NCBI GenBank assembly: GCA_963709555.1
Contig: CAVPWR010000003.1
Location: 434,001 to 498,000 of the forward strand
DNA: 64,000 bases
From: Sulfurisoma sp963709555
GTDB lineage: Bacteria; Pseudomonadota; Gammaproteobacteria; Burkholderiales; Rhodocyclaceae
Reading direction: 5' to 3'
The notes under the pieces are model-generated. The model did not search any database. It was not told the DNA's origin and worked only from the letters and a program-made list of their open reading frames with translations. This document shows positions 46,535 to 56,797 of the stretch, piece by piece; position 1 is the first letter of the stretch, and every line of letters begins with the position of its first letter. The translations under genes and the position numbers were made by a program.

Positions 46535-47317
46535 TCAGGCAAAAATGTTCTGCCCGCCCTTGAGGAAAGTGACGGCGTAGGCTTCCTGGCCTTCCGGATA
46601 TTCCTTGGTCTCGACGATGCACTTGGTGGCCTGGTAGTTCAAGTCGGTCGCCAGGTGCCCGCTGTTCCTGGTACCGCCCTCGGTCAGGCGATTGCCGGGG
46701 TAGGCATTCATCAATAGCTCGTAGGGTCGACGCGCCGCATCGGCCATGCGCACGGCACCGACGATGGGCTGGCCGAGGAGGGTCAGGTCGCCGGCCACCG
46801 GTGCGACGTGGCAGGGGCCGGCATCGATGCCGATGGACAGCCCGACGCCGCTGGGAATGTTGCGCAAGTTGGCGATGAAGGCGGGGCAGTAGTAGCTGCG
46901 GAAACTTTCCATGACGGTCGCCGAAAACGCCAGCACCGTTTCCATCTGCGCGGCATAGCTGTCCTCGATCAGCCAGTAGCAGATGAAGCCGTCGCCGGTG
47001 AACTTGTCGAACCAGCCGTCGTGGTAGCCGAGCACGGTGCGGAACTCGCCGACGAAATCGTCGAGGATGTTGGCGAACTGCAGAGGGTCGATCGATTCCC
47101 GCATCACCGAGCTCGACTTGCGGATGTCGGCGGTCATGACGATGGCCTCGATCGGCTGCCGCTCGGCAATGGCGCGACGAACGCGCGGCGAGACATCGGT
47201 GCGCGTCGGGTCGAAATGCTTGCGCGGCGCATGACGCTGGAGGTGATGATCCATGTGCGCGCCGTGGAGGTCTTCAATGACCTCCTGCAGATGTTCAATG
47301 ACGTTAAGACGATCCAT
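46535..47317 (-). CDS. class III nucleotide cyclase-domain protein
   Basis: 260 aa, soluble. The cyclase homology domain spans residues ~55-230. The two metal Asp residues are present: D64 in IVMTADIRKSS and D109 in KFTGDGFICYW. A plausible dimerisation strand SGVGLSIGIDAGPCHV and QPIVGAVRMADAAR follow. The N-terminus is a short helical region (MDRLNVIEHLQEVIEDL) that may dimerise. Whether it makes cAMP or cGMP cannot be read safely. No ribosome site is obvious at 47317; the AT-rich 96-bp gap upstream likely carries the promoter. Confidence 0.75.
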   Translation of the reverse strand: MDRLNVIEHLQEVIEDLHGAHMDHHLQRHAPRKHFDPTRTDVSPRVRRAIAERQPIEAIVMTADIRKSSSVMRESIDPLQFANILDDFVGEFRTVLGYHDGWFDKFTGDGFICYWLIEDSYAAQMETVLAFSATVMESFRSYYCPAFIANLRNIPSGVGLSIGIDAGPCHVAPVAGDLTLLGQPIVGAVRMADAARRPYELLMNAYPGNRLTEGGTRNSGHLATDLNYQATKCIVETKEYPEGQEAYAVTFLKGGQNIFA

Positions 47318-47413
47318 GTAGATGGTGTAACGACATACTCGTCGATAAATTAACTACAAGCTTAGCACTTCAACACAGCCTTTGTCCCGCGATGTTGTAT
47401 TTCCGGACATGAT

Positions 47414-48208
47414 TTATGCGTATGTTTGTTGTGCTGCATTATCGATGCGTCGGGCGAGCCAGCCGAGGCCCAGTGCCGGCAGGGTCGCCTGCAGTCGTTC
47501 GGGCCTGGCCGTGGAAAGCACTTTCAAGTGGCCGTGGTCCGCTGCTTCTGAGTCGGTCCTGCTGAGTCGAAGAACCTGGCGGGCGACTGCTGCGGCGACA
47601 TCCACAAGTTCGGCACGGCCACGGATCAGAGGGAGGAGCAGGGGGGTGAGAAAACTGTAGTGGGTACAGCCCAGCACCAGGCGATCAACGCCGCGTTCGA
47701 GCAGGGGTTCCACGGTATCGCGCAGTTCCCGGAGAAACTCCGGACCATCGAGATGCAGGGTCTCCACCCGCGTTGCCCAGCCGGGGCAGGGAACAACCTC
47801 GACACGGCATAACCCCGCATGCTCGCGGATCAAGCGGGCCAGGCGCTCGCTCCTGGCTGTGGCCTCGGTGGCGAGTACGGCTATGCGCTTGCTGACGCTG
47901 CTCTGGGCCGCCGGCTTGACGCCGGGTTCGACGCCGACGACGGGAATGCCCGGGTGCTGCGAGCGCAGCTCATTGACGGCCGCCGCGGTGGCCGTGTTGC
48001 AGGCGACGACCAGCAGGGTGCAGCCATGCGCCTCCACCAGGTGGCGGCCGATGGCCAGGACGCGGCCGCGCACGAACTCCTCGGGCTTGCTGCCATAGGG
48101 AACGTGGGCGGTATCGGCGAGATAGACCAGGTCTGCCCGCGGCAATTCGCGGGCGATGGCGGCCAGCACCGAGAGGCCGCCGAGGCCGGAGTCGAAGACG
48201 CCGATCAT
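47414..48208 (-). CDS. murI: glutamate racemase
   Basis: 264 aa; supplies D-glutamate for peptidoglycan. Both catalytic Cys are present: VVACNTATAAAVNEL and LVLGCTHYSFL. The start MIGVFDSGLGGLSVL is canonical. Separated from upstream fumarase by a 142-bp gap made of two repeats. Confidence 0.97.
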   Translation of the reverse strand: MIGVFDSGLGGLSVLAAIARELPRADLVYLADTAHVPYGSKPEEFVRGRVLAIGRHLVEAHGCTLLVVACNTATAAAVNELRSQHPGIPVVGVEPGVKPAAQSSVSKRIAVLATEATARSERLARLIREHAGLCRVEVVPCPGWATRVETLHLDGPEFLRELRDTVEPLLERGVDRLVLGCTHYSFLTPLLLPLIRGRAELVDVAAAVARQVLRLSRTDSEAADHGHLKVLSTARPERLQATLPALGLGWLARRIDNAAQQTYA

Positions 48209-48214
48209 TGCTCA

Positions 48215-48243
48215 GGGAAAAAGTCGGCGCTGGCGCTACGCTG
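48215..48243 (+). repeat. dispersed GGGAAAAGTCGGCG motif, copy 8 (fullest)
   Basis: GGGAAAAAGTCGGCGCTGGC followed by GCTACGCTG, in the murI-fumarase gap. The only clearly intergenic copy. Confidence 0.6.
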
Positions 48244-48247
48244 ATCC

Positions 48248-48351
48248 ATTCCGATTCCAGAGCAAGTGTGACGCGAAGACGAGCCGTAGAACAGTGCGAA
48301 TAGCACGACAAGGCGAAGTCGACAAAGTCACGGTTGCTCTGGAATCGGAAT
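48248..48351. repeat. MITE-like 104-bp inverted-repeat element
   Basis: Perfect 18-bp inverted repeats, ATTCCGATTCCAGAGCAA at 48248-48265 and its complement at 48334-48351, extend inward to 25 bp with two mismatches. They enclose 54 bp without coding sense. The right arm ends on the fumarase stop codon. It could act as a very large terminator stem for fumarase or be a miniature mobile element; no clear target duplication is visible. Confidence 0.75.
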
Positions 48352-49883
48352 TAGTGCCTGGCGACCGGGATCTTGCCGATCTTGACCTGCCACTCGTGCG
48401 GGCCAGTCTGGTGCACCGAGGTGCCGGCGGAATCGACGGCGACGGTGACCGGCATGTCGACCACGTCGAACTCGTAGATCGCCTCCATGCCGAGATCCTC
48501 GAAGGCGACGACCTTCGCCGACTTGATGGCCTTGGAGACGAGGTAGGCGGCGCCGCCCACCGCCATGAGGTAGGCGGCGCGGTTGTCCTTGATCGCCTCG
48601 ATGGCGGCGGGGCCGCGCTCGGCCTTGCCGACCATGGCGATCAGCCCGGTTTTCTCCAGCATCATGCGCGTGAACTTGTCCATGCGCGTGGCGGTGGTCG
48701 GGCCGGCGGGGCCGACGGCCTCGTCGCGCACCGGATCGACCGGGCCAACGTAGTAGATGATGCGGTCGGTGAAGTCGACCGGCAGCTTCTGACCCTTGGC
48801 CAGCATGTCGTGGATGCGCTTGTGCGCGGCGTCGCGGCCGGTGAGCATCTTGCCGTTCAGGAGCAGGACCTGGCCCGGCTTCCATGCCGCGACCTGGCTC
48901 TTGGTCAGGGTGTCGAGCTGGACGCGGGTGGCCTGCTTTTCGTCGGCTTTCCAGGTGACGGCCGGCCAGTCTTCGAGTCGCGGCGGCTCCAGTTTCGCCG
49001 GGCCCGAGCCGTCGAGGTGGAAATGCACATGGCGCGTCGCGGCGCAGTTGGGGATCATCGCCACCGGCAGGCTGGCGGCGTGGGTCGGATAGTCGAGGAT
49101 CTTGACGTCGAGCACGGTGGTGAGTCCGCCCAGGCCCTGGGCGCCGATGCCGAGCGCATTGACCTTGTCGTAGAGTTCGAGGCGGAGTTCCTCGATGCGC
49201 ACGAGTTTTTCGCCGCGCGCCGCTTTTCCAATGAGTTCGTGCATGTCGACGGGCGCCATCAGCGACTCCTTCGCCAGCAGCATGGCCTTCTCCGGCGTGC
49301 CGCCGATGCCCAGCCCGAGGATACCCGGCGGGCACCAGCCGGCGCCCATGGTCGGCAGGGTCTTCAGCACCCAGTCGACGATGGAATCCGACGGGTTGAG
49401 CATGACCAGCTTGGACTTGTTCTCGGAGCCGCCGCCCTTGGCGGCGCAGATGACCTCGAGCTGGTCGCCCGGCACGATCTCGTAATGCACCACGGCCGGG
49501 GTGTTGTCCTTGCTGTTCGTGCGTTTGCCTGCGGGATCGCGCAGCACCGAGGCGCGCAGCGGGTTGTCGGGGTGGCCGTAGGCGCGGCGCACGCCTTCGT
49601 CGACCATCTCCTGCACCGACAGTTTCGTGTCCCAGCGCAGGTCCATGCCGATCTTGAGGAAGACCACGGCGATGCCGGTGTCCTGGCAGATGGGGCGCCG
49701 GCCCTCGGCGCACATGCGCGAGTTGGTGAGGATCTGGGCGATGGCATCCTTGGCCGCAGGGCCTTCCTCGCGCTCCCATGCCTTGCCCAGCGCCTGTATG
49801 TAATCGAGCGGATGGTAGATGCTGATGTACTGGAAGGCGTCGGCGATGGAGGCGACGAAGTCGTCCTGGCGGATGGTCGTCAT
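48351..49883 (-). CDS. fumarate hydratase, class I
   Basis: 510 aa single-chain, oxygen-sensitive 4Fe-4S fumarase of the TCA cycle. Cluster Cys lie in RRPICQDTGIAVVF, GAGWCPPGILGLGIGG and MIPNCAATRHVHFH. The C-terminal beta domain has KMLTGRDAAHKRIHD and GPTTATRMDKF. Preceded by a YqhA-like gene. Its stop abuts the inverted-repeat element at 48248-48351. Confidence 0.96.
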   Translation of the reverse strand: MTTIRQDDFVASIADAFQYISIYHPLDYIQALGKAWEREEGPAAKDAIAQILTNSRMCAEGRRPICQDTGIAVVFLKIGMDLRWDTKLSVQEMVDEGVRRAYGHPDNPLRASVLRDPAGKRTNSKDNTPAVVHYEIVPGDQLEVICAAKGGGSENKSKLVMLNPSDSIVDWVLKTLPTMGAGWCPPGILGLGIGGTPEKAMLLAKESLMAPVDMHELIGKAARGEKLVRIEELRLELYDKVNALGIGAQGLGGLTTVLDVKILDYPTHAASLPVAMIPNCAATRHVHFHLDGSGPAKLEPPRLEDWPAVTWKADEKQATRVQLDTLTKSQVAAWKPGQVLLLNGKMLTGRDAAHKRIHDMLAKGQKLPVDFTDRIIYYVGPVDPVRDEAVGPAGPTTATRMDKFTRMMLEKTGLIAMVGKAERGPAAIEAIKDNRAAYLMAVGGAAYLVSKAIKSAKVVAFEDLGMEAIYEFDVVDMPVTVAVDSAGTSVHQTGPHEWQVKIGKIPVARH

Positions 49884-49903
49884 GGCTGGACCCTCGGTTG
49901 AGT

Positions 49904-50433
49904 TCAGTGCTTCGGTCGTGGCTGCTCACGGCAAGTGACTGCATCATGATCTTGTCGGTCCACGCGATGGCGATGGCCGAGACCAGGAAGGACATGTGAA
50001 TTCCGATCTGGATGACGACGACGCGGTCTTCTATTTGCGCTGCATTGATGAAGGTGCGCAGCAGGTGGATCGAGGAGATGCTGATCAGCGCGACGGCCAG
50101 CTTGACCTTGAGCACGCCGGCATTGACGTGGGAGAGCCACTCGGGCTGGTCGGGGTTGCCTTCGAGATCGAGCTTGGAGACGAAGGTCTCGTAGCCGCCG
50201 ATGGTGACCATGATCAGCAGGTTGGCGATCATGACCACGTCGATCAGGCCCAGCACGATCAGCATCACCTCGACTTCGGTCAATGTGCCGGCCTTGGTGA
50301 TCAGGTGCAACAGTTCGTGCATGAAATGGTAGACATACACACCCTGGGCGGCGATCAGGCCAAGGTAGAGCGGTGCCTGCAGCCAGCGGCTCCAGAAGAT
50401 GAAGACCTCCATCGCGTGGGTAAATTTCTTCAT
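49904..50433 (-). CDS. YqhA/UPF0114-family membrane protein (apparent frameshift)
   Basis: About 176 aa with four hydrophobic helices (WLQAPLYLGLIAAQGVYVY; VMLIVLGLIDVVMIANLLIM; KVKLAVALISISSIHLL; IHMSFLVSAIAIAWTDKI), matching the UPF0114/TIGR00645 pattern. Function unknown. After DKIMMQS the frame stays open far into the fumarase gene, which cannot be real. A one-base deletion near 49935 would give a normal end (CREQPRPKH-stop at 49904). Start at 50433 (MKKFTHAMEVF) preferred over 50451 by family length; neither has a ribosome site. Confidence 0.75.
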
Positions 50434-50601
50434 GGGAAGTGCGTACGCCATAGGGATTGGAAGCGGCCGATTCTAGCATCGGGTCTGAGGGGTATTGTTG
50501 CACTGCGGCAGCAACGTAAGTCCTATGTAAGACTGTTCCACTTTAATCGCTCAGCCCATAAAATCAGCCAGCCGACAGCAATTTCGAGAGGAGAAGTGCA
50601 G

Positions 50602-52584
50602 ATGTCTACGATCGAGTCCGTGGTCCAGGAGCTCCGTGTTTTCCCGCCCTCCGAGGAGACCATCAAGAAATCCACGATTTCCGGCATGGCCGCCTACGAG
50701 GCCCTGTGCAAGGAAGCCGAACAGGATTACCCCGGCTACTGGGCGCGTCTGGCCAGGGAGCACGTGAGCTGGAAGACGCCCTTCACCAAATCTCTCGACG
50801 AGTCCGAGGCGCCCTTCTACAAGTGGTTCCCCGACGGCACGCTCAACGTCTCCTACAACTGCCTCGACCGCCAGGTCGAGGCCGGCCTTGGCGACAAGGT
50901 CGCGCTGATCTTCGAAGCCGACGACGGCAAGGTCACCAAGGTTACCTACAAGGACCTGCTGGCCCGGACCGCCAAGTTCGCCAACGCCCTGCGCGCGCAG
51001 GGTATCAAGAAGGGCGACCGCGTCCTGATCTATCTCGCGATGTCCGTCGAGGGCGTCGTGGCCATGCAGGCCTGTGCCCGCATCGGTGCCATCCATTCCG
51101 TGGTGTTCGGCGGCTTCTCCGCCAAGTCGCTGGAAGAGCGCATCCTCGATGCCGGCGCCGTCGCCGTCATCACCGCCGACGAGCAGTGCCGCGGCGGCAA
51201 GAGCATCCCGCTGAAGCCCGCCGTGGACGAGGCGCTGAACCTGGCCGCCGGCCACAACGTCAAGACCGTGTTCGTGGTCAAGCGCACCGGCGGCGCCTGC
51301 AACATGGTCGCCGGCCGCGACGTCTGGTACCACGAGATCGTCGCCAGCCAGTCCGAGACTTGCGAGCCCGAGTGGGTCGAGGCCGAGCACCCGCTGTTCC
51401 TGCTCTATACCTCCGGTTCCACCGGCAAGCCCAAGGGTGTCCAGCACAGTTCCGGCGGCTACCTCCTGCACGCCATCCTGACCATGAAGTGGACCTTCGA
51501 CATCAAGCCGGAGGATACCTTCTGGTGCACGGCGGATATCGGCTGGGTCACGGGCCACACCTACATCACCTATGGTCCGATGGCCTGCGGCGCCACCGAA
51601 ATCGTGTTCGAGAGCGTGCCGACCTATCCCGATGCCGGCCGCTTCTGGCGGATGATCCAGGATCACAAGGTCTCCATCTTCTACACCGCGCCGACGGCGA
51701 TCCGTTCGCTGATCAAGGCCAACGAAGGCACCCCGGCCACCCACCCCCGCAACTTCGACCTCACGTCGCTGCGCATCCTCGGTTCGGTCGGCGAGCCGAT
51801 CAACCCCGAGGCGTGGATGTGGTACTACAACAACGTCGGCGGCGGCCGCTGCCCCATCCTCGACACCTTCTGGCAGACGGAGACCGGCGGCCACATGATC
51901 ACCCCGCTGCCGGGCGTCACGCCGCTGGTGCCGGGTTCCTGCACGCTGCCCTTCCCGGGCATCCAGGCCACCATCGTCGACGAGACCGGCCACGAGCTCG
52001 AGTGGGGCAAGGGCGGCTTCCTTGTCGTCAAGAAGCCCTGGCCGTCGATGATCCGCACCATCTGGGGCGATCCCGAGCGCTTCAAGAAGTCCTACTTCCC
52101 GGCCGACTTCCAGGGCAAGCTCTACCTGGCGGGCGACGGCGCCATGCGCGACGCCAAGACCGGCTACTTCACCATCATGGGTCGCATCGACGACGTGCTC
52201 AACGTCTCCGGCCACCGCATGGGCACCATGGAGATCGAGTCGGCGTTGGTCGCCAACCCTCTGGTGGCGGAAGCTGCCGTGGTCGGCCGTCCCGATGACC
52301 TGACCGGCGAGGCCATCTGCGCTTTCGTCGTGCTCAAGCAGTCGCGCCCGAGCGACGAGGATGCCAAGAAGATCGCCAAGGAACTGCGCGACTGGGTCGG
52401 CAAGGAGATCGGCCCGATCGCCAAGCCCAAGGATATCCGCTTCGGCGAGAACCTGCCCAAGACGCGTTCCGGCAAGATCATGCGCCGCCTGCTGCGCGCG
52501 CTGGCCAAGGGCGAGGAGATCACCCAGGACGTGTCCACGCTGGAAAACCCGCACATTCTGGATCAGCTCAAGCAGAACGCCTGA
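50602..52584 (+). CDS. acs: acetyl-CoA synthetase
   Basis: 660 aa; activates acetate through acetyl-AMP. Motifs: YTSGSTGKPKGVQHSSGGYL, WCTADIGWVTGHTY, DTFWQTETGGHM, YLAGDGAMRD, and the acetylatable lysine motif PKTRSGKIMRRLLR. AGGAGA ribosome site 8-9 bases upstream. The 150-bp region before it carries no FNR-type box I can see. Ends at a strong terminator. The next two genes are typical acs-neighbourhood regulators. Confidence 0.98.
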   Translation: MSTIESVVQELRVFPPSEETIKKSTISGMAAYEALCKEAEQDYPGYWARLAREHVSWKTPFTKSLDESEAPFYKWFPDGTLNVSYNCLDRQVEAGLGDKVALIFEADDGKVTKVTYKDLLARTAKFANALRAQGIKKGDRVLIYLAMSVEGVVAMQACARIGAIHSVVFGGFSAKSLEERILDAGAVAVITADEQCRGGKSIPLKPAVDEALNLAAGHNVKTVFVVKRTGGACNMVAGRDVWYHEIVASQSETCEPEWVEAEHPLFLLYTSGSTGKPKGVQHSSGGYLLHAILTMKWTFDIKPEDTFWCTADIGWVTGHTYITYGPMACGATEIVFESVPTYPDAGRFWRMIQDHKVSIFYTAPTAIRSLIKANEGTPATHPRNFDLTSLRILGSVGEPINPEAWMWYYNNVGGGRCPILDTFWQTETGGHMITPLPGVTPLVPGSCTLPFPGIQATIVDETGHELEWGKGGFLVVKKPWPSMIRTIWGDPERFKKSYFPADFQGKLYLAGDGAMRDAKTGYFTIMGRIDDVLNVSGHRMGTMEIESALVANPLVAEAAVVGRPDDLTGEAICAFVVLKQSRPSDEDAKKIAKELRDWVGKEIGPIAKPKDIRFGENLPKTRSGKIMRRLLRALAKGEEITQDVSTLENPHILDQLKQNA

Positions 52585-52612
52585 GTTTCCGGAGAATTCC
52601 CGGCGTACGAGG

Positions 52613-52635
52613 AAGGGCGCTGCGGCGCCCTTTTT
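52613..52635 (+). terminator. Rho-independent terminator of acs
   Basis: AAGGGCGC-TGCG-GCGCCCTT stem-loop directly followed by TTTTT; the clearest intrinsic terminator in the window. Confidence 0.88.
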
Positions 52636-52661
52636 CGTTGCCACCACTCTAGAATCGACCC

Positions 52662-54891
52662 ATGAACGCACGCAACCGCTTCATTCTTGCCGTCGTCATC
52701 CTCGGCCTGCTGATGACGGCGCCCTTCCTGCTGACCGCGGGCATCGTGTATGGCGATCTCGCCGAGGCGCAGCGCGCGGGCTTCCTCGAGGCGATGGACC
52801 GCTGGCTGCCGATCGGGGGCATGATCACGCTGGTCGCCCTCGTCCTCGGACTGCAGCTGCTGCGCGAATTGTTCCGCCAATACGTGCAGGGCCTGCTCAA
52901 CATTGGTGAAAAGCTGCGGCTGATGCACGGCGCCAACCGCAGCTTCCGCATCGAGACCGAGGGACCGCCCGAGGTGCGCGAGCTGGCGGCGGCGGCCAAT
53001 GAACTGGCGCAGCAGCGCGACGACCTGCTCGGCGACGTCGAGGCGCGGGTGGGGCAGGCCAAGGCCGCGGTCGAAAGCGAGAAGAACCGGCTGGCCGCGC
53101 TGGTGGCCGACCTGCCGCAACCGGTGATCGTCTGCAACCTCGACGGCCGCATCATCCTCTACAACAACCGCGCACGGCTGCAAGCGCGAGACTTGGTGCC
53201 CGACGCCCAGGCTGCAGGCGCGCTGATCGGTCTCGGCCGCTCGATCTACGCCGTGTTCGATCATGCTCTCATTGCACATTCGCTGGAAACGCTGCAGCAC
53301 CGCCTCGAGCGCAAGGGCAGCCAGCTGCTGGCGCATTTCATCACCACTACCCGTGCCGGCCATCTGATCCGCGTCCAGATGGCGCCGGTCGTCGCGGCGC
53401 AGGCCGGGGCGGTCGCGGGTGATGCGGCAGGGGAGGGTGTGGCAGCGGTCGAGGTGACGGCGCCGGCGATCGGCGGCTACGTGCTGACCCTGGAAAACAT
53501 CTCGCGCTTCCTCGAGCACGATGCCCAGTGCGATCTCATGATGCAGCAACTGGCCGACGAAAGTCGCTCGACCATCGCCGGCATCCGCGGCAGCCTGCGC
53601 GACATGGCGGCGGGCGACGCTGGTGGGGCCGCGCTGGCCGGCATCGAGAGCGCACTCGAGCACCTCTCCGGCAAGCTCAACGCCGCCAGCAACCGCTATG
53701 TCGACAGCATCAAGTCGCGCTGGCCGCTGGAGGAGATGCTCGCCGCCGACCTCGCCGCCGCCACCCAGCGGCGCATCGAGGCGCGCATCGGCATCCAGGT
53801 GCGCATCGACGAGGTCGAGTCCGATCTCTGGGTCAAGGTCAACAGCTACTCGCTGACGCTGGCGATGACCTACCTGGCGGCGACGGCTGGAGGAAGACTA
53901 CGACGTCAAGCTGGTGCGGCTGCGCCTGGCCAGCGGTGGTTCCGGCGGGGAGGAGGAGGCGGGCCGGGCCGGCGCCGAAGGCATGGTGCATTTCGACATG
54001 CTGTGGTCTGGCACCTCGATCTCCACCGAGATCCTGCTCGGCTGGCAACTCGAGGCCATGCACCAGGCCGGCGAAGCCAGTCCGCTGACGCTGCGCGATG
54101 TCACCGACCGCCACGGCGGCCAGCTGACCTGCGGCCGCGATCGGGCGGTGCAGGCATCGCTGTTCCGCATGCTCATCCCGGTCGCCGTGGCGCAGGAGGA
54201 AGATGCCGCGCCGCTGCTGCAGGTCGAGAGCCGGCCCGAGTTCTACGACTTCGACCTGTTCCATCGCGCCGGCGAGAATCACGCCCTCGACGAGCGTCCG
54301 CTGGTCCAGCTGACCTACACCGCCTTCGACACCGAGACCACCGGCCTCGAACCTTCGAATGGCGACGAGATCATCCAGATCGGTGCCGTGCGCATCGTCA
54401 ATGGCCGGCTGCTGCGCCACGAGAGCATCGACCAGCTGATCGACCCGCGGCGCCGGCTCAACCCGGCCTCGATCCCGATCCACGGCATCACCGATGAAAT
54501 GGTGGCAGGCCAGCCGACCATCGCCACGGTGCTGCCGCAGTTCCATGCCTTCGCCGCCGACACCGTGCTGGTCGCGCACAATGCCGCCTTCGACATGCGC
54601 TTCCTCCAGCTCAAGGAGGAGAGTACCGGGCTGCGCTTCACCCAGCCGGTGCTCGATACCCTGCTGCTGTCGGCGGTGGTGCATCCCAACCAGGAATCGC
54701 ACAAGCTGGAGGCCATCGCCGAACGCCTTGGCATTCCGATCATCGGCCGCCACAACGCGCTGGGCGACGCCATCGTCACCGCCGAGGTCTTCCTCGGCCT
54801 GATCAAGCTGCTGGCCGACCTGGGCATCCACACCCTGCGCCAGGCGCAGGAAGCCGCCGAGAAAACCTATTACGCCCGCATCAAATACTGA
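52662..54891 (+). CDS. membrane sensor fused to DnaQ-like exonuclease (frameshifted)
   Basis: ~742 aa. Two N-terminal membrane helices, a HAMP-like/coiled-coil link, a PAS-like domain (LVADLPQPVIVCNLDGRIIL), a degenerate histidine-kinase-like region (LMMQQLADESRSTIAGIRGS, no phospho-His), then a DEDD exonuclease: YTAFDTETTGLEPSNGDEII, VLVAHNAAFDMRFLQ, HNALGDAIVTAEV. Such fusions, labelled DNA polymerase III epsilon-like, commonly sit beside CBS-DUF294 proteins near acs, as here; their role is regulatory and poorly known. One extra base near 53882 shifts the frame, resuming RLEEDYDVKLVRL. Starts after the acs terminator. Confidence 0.85.
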
Positions 54892-54894
54892 AAA

Positions 54895-56316
54895 ATGACC
54901 CTATCTCTCCACAGCCAGCTCGCCGCCCTGATCCGCAAGAAGCCGATCACCGCCACTCCCGACACGCCGCTGCGCGAGGCCGTCCAGGCCATGTCGGAGA
55001 ACCGCGTCGGTTCCATCGTCATCGTCGAGCCCGAAAGCGGCAAGCCGTTGGGCATTTTCACCATCCGCGACCTGCTGCACCGGGTGGCCGCGGTCTCCTG
55101 CGACCTCGACCAGCTGCTGATGCAGGTAATGAGCGACCACGGCCTGCTGATGCTCAACTGGCGCTCGACCATCTATCAGGCGGCGCTGATGATGGCGCGC
55201 CACGGCGTGCATCACGTCATCGTCGTCGACGCTTCGGGCAAGCTCGCCGGCGTGGTGTCGCAGGACGATATCCACGAACTGCAGAGCGGTGGCGGCAAGG
55301 CCATCTCCGGCGCCATCCGCGGCGCGCGCGACATGGACGGCCTCGTAACGGCTGCCGCCGATATCCGCAAGCTGGCCGAGACCATGCTGGCCGAGGGCGC
55401 CGCCGCCGACCCGCTGACGCAACTGGTGTCCACGCTCAACGATCACCTGACGGTGCGCATCATCGAACTGACCGCCGCCGATTTCACGCTGCCCCGGGTC
55501 GAGTGGTGCTGGCTCGCCTTCGGTTCCGAGGGCCGCTTTGAACAGACGCTGTCCACCGACCAGGACAACGGCCTGGTCTTCGCCGCGCCGGCCGATCAGG
55601 CGGCGCAGGTGCGCGAGGCCTTCCTGCCCTTCGCCCGCGTCGTCAACGAACGGCTCGCTGCCTGCGGCTTCCCGCTGTGCAAGGGCAACGTCATGGCCAG
55701 CAATCCCGAGCTGTGCCTGTCGGTCGATGAGTGGCACCAGAAGTTCGAGCGGCTGGATACGCGCCAACAGCCCGCAGGCGCTGCTCGACGCCACCATCTA
55801 CTTCGACTTCCGCGCCATCTACGGCGAGGAGGAATTGGCCGACCGGCTGCAGGAGTGGGTGCTGAAGCGCGTGCCGGGCGAGAACCTGTTCCTGCGCCTG
55901 ATGGCGACGAACGCGACCCAGGTCGAGCCGCCCATCGGTTTTATCCGCGACTTCACCTTCGACAAGAATCCGGACTTCCCGCACACCATCGACCTCAAGA
56001 CCAACGGCGCGCGACTCTTCGTCGACGCGGCCCGCATCCTCGCGCTGGCCAACGGCGTGGCCGCGACCGGCACGGCGCAACGCCTGCGCGCGCTGGCCGA
56101 ACGCGGCAAGCTCGGCCGCGACGACATCCATGCGGTGATCGACGGCTTCTTCTTCATCCAGCAGTTGCGCCTGCGCAACCAGCAGGCCGGCGCGTCCGAG
56201 GGCGCCGCCAACCGCATCGACCCCGACAAGCTCAACGAACTCGACCGCCTGGTGCTGCGCGAGGCCTTCAAGCAGGCCAAGAAGCTGCAGGGACGGTTGC
56301 AGCTCGAATACCGTCT

Positions 56317-56320
<4 letters not shown>
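54895..56320 (+). CDS. CBS-pair / DUF294 nucleotidyltransferase-like protein (frameshifted)
   Basis: ~474 aa. Two CBS motifs (PITATPDTPLREAVQAMSEN; HGVHHVIVVDASGKLAGVVS) bind adenosine nucleotides in other proteins. A DUF294 GlnD-like nucleotidyltransferase domain follows (WLAFGSEGRFEQTLSTDQDN, with the GS-x-D-x-D-like acidic pattern) and a DUF294-C domain (RLRALAERGKLGRDD). One extra C near 55751 breaks the frame; WIRANSPQALLDATIYFDFR is the true continuation. Without correction the 5' part reads falsely into Hsp15. Three bases after the exonuclease fusion. Confidence 0.87.
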
Positions 56321-56706
<386 letters not shown>

Positions 56707-56735
56707 TGCAAACGCGACAGATTTCCGACGCGGCG

Positions 56736-56771
56736 CGCCACGTCAGCGGGCAGCGCCTCGGTGACGTGGCG
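56736..56771. terminator. bidirectional hairpin between convergent genes
   Basis: CGCCACGTCA (56736-56745) pairs perfectly with TGACGTGGCG (56762-56771) over a 16-base loop. It lies between hslR and the convergent DsrC-like gene; no T-run on either side. Confidence 0.45.
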
Positions 56772-56797
56772 GGGCGGCATGAGCGCCTGTTACTGAA

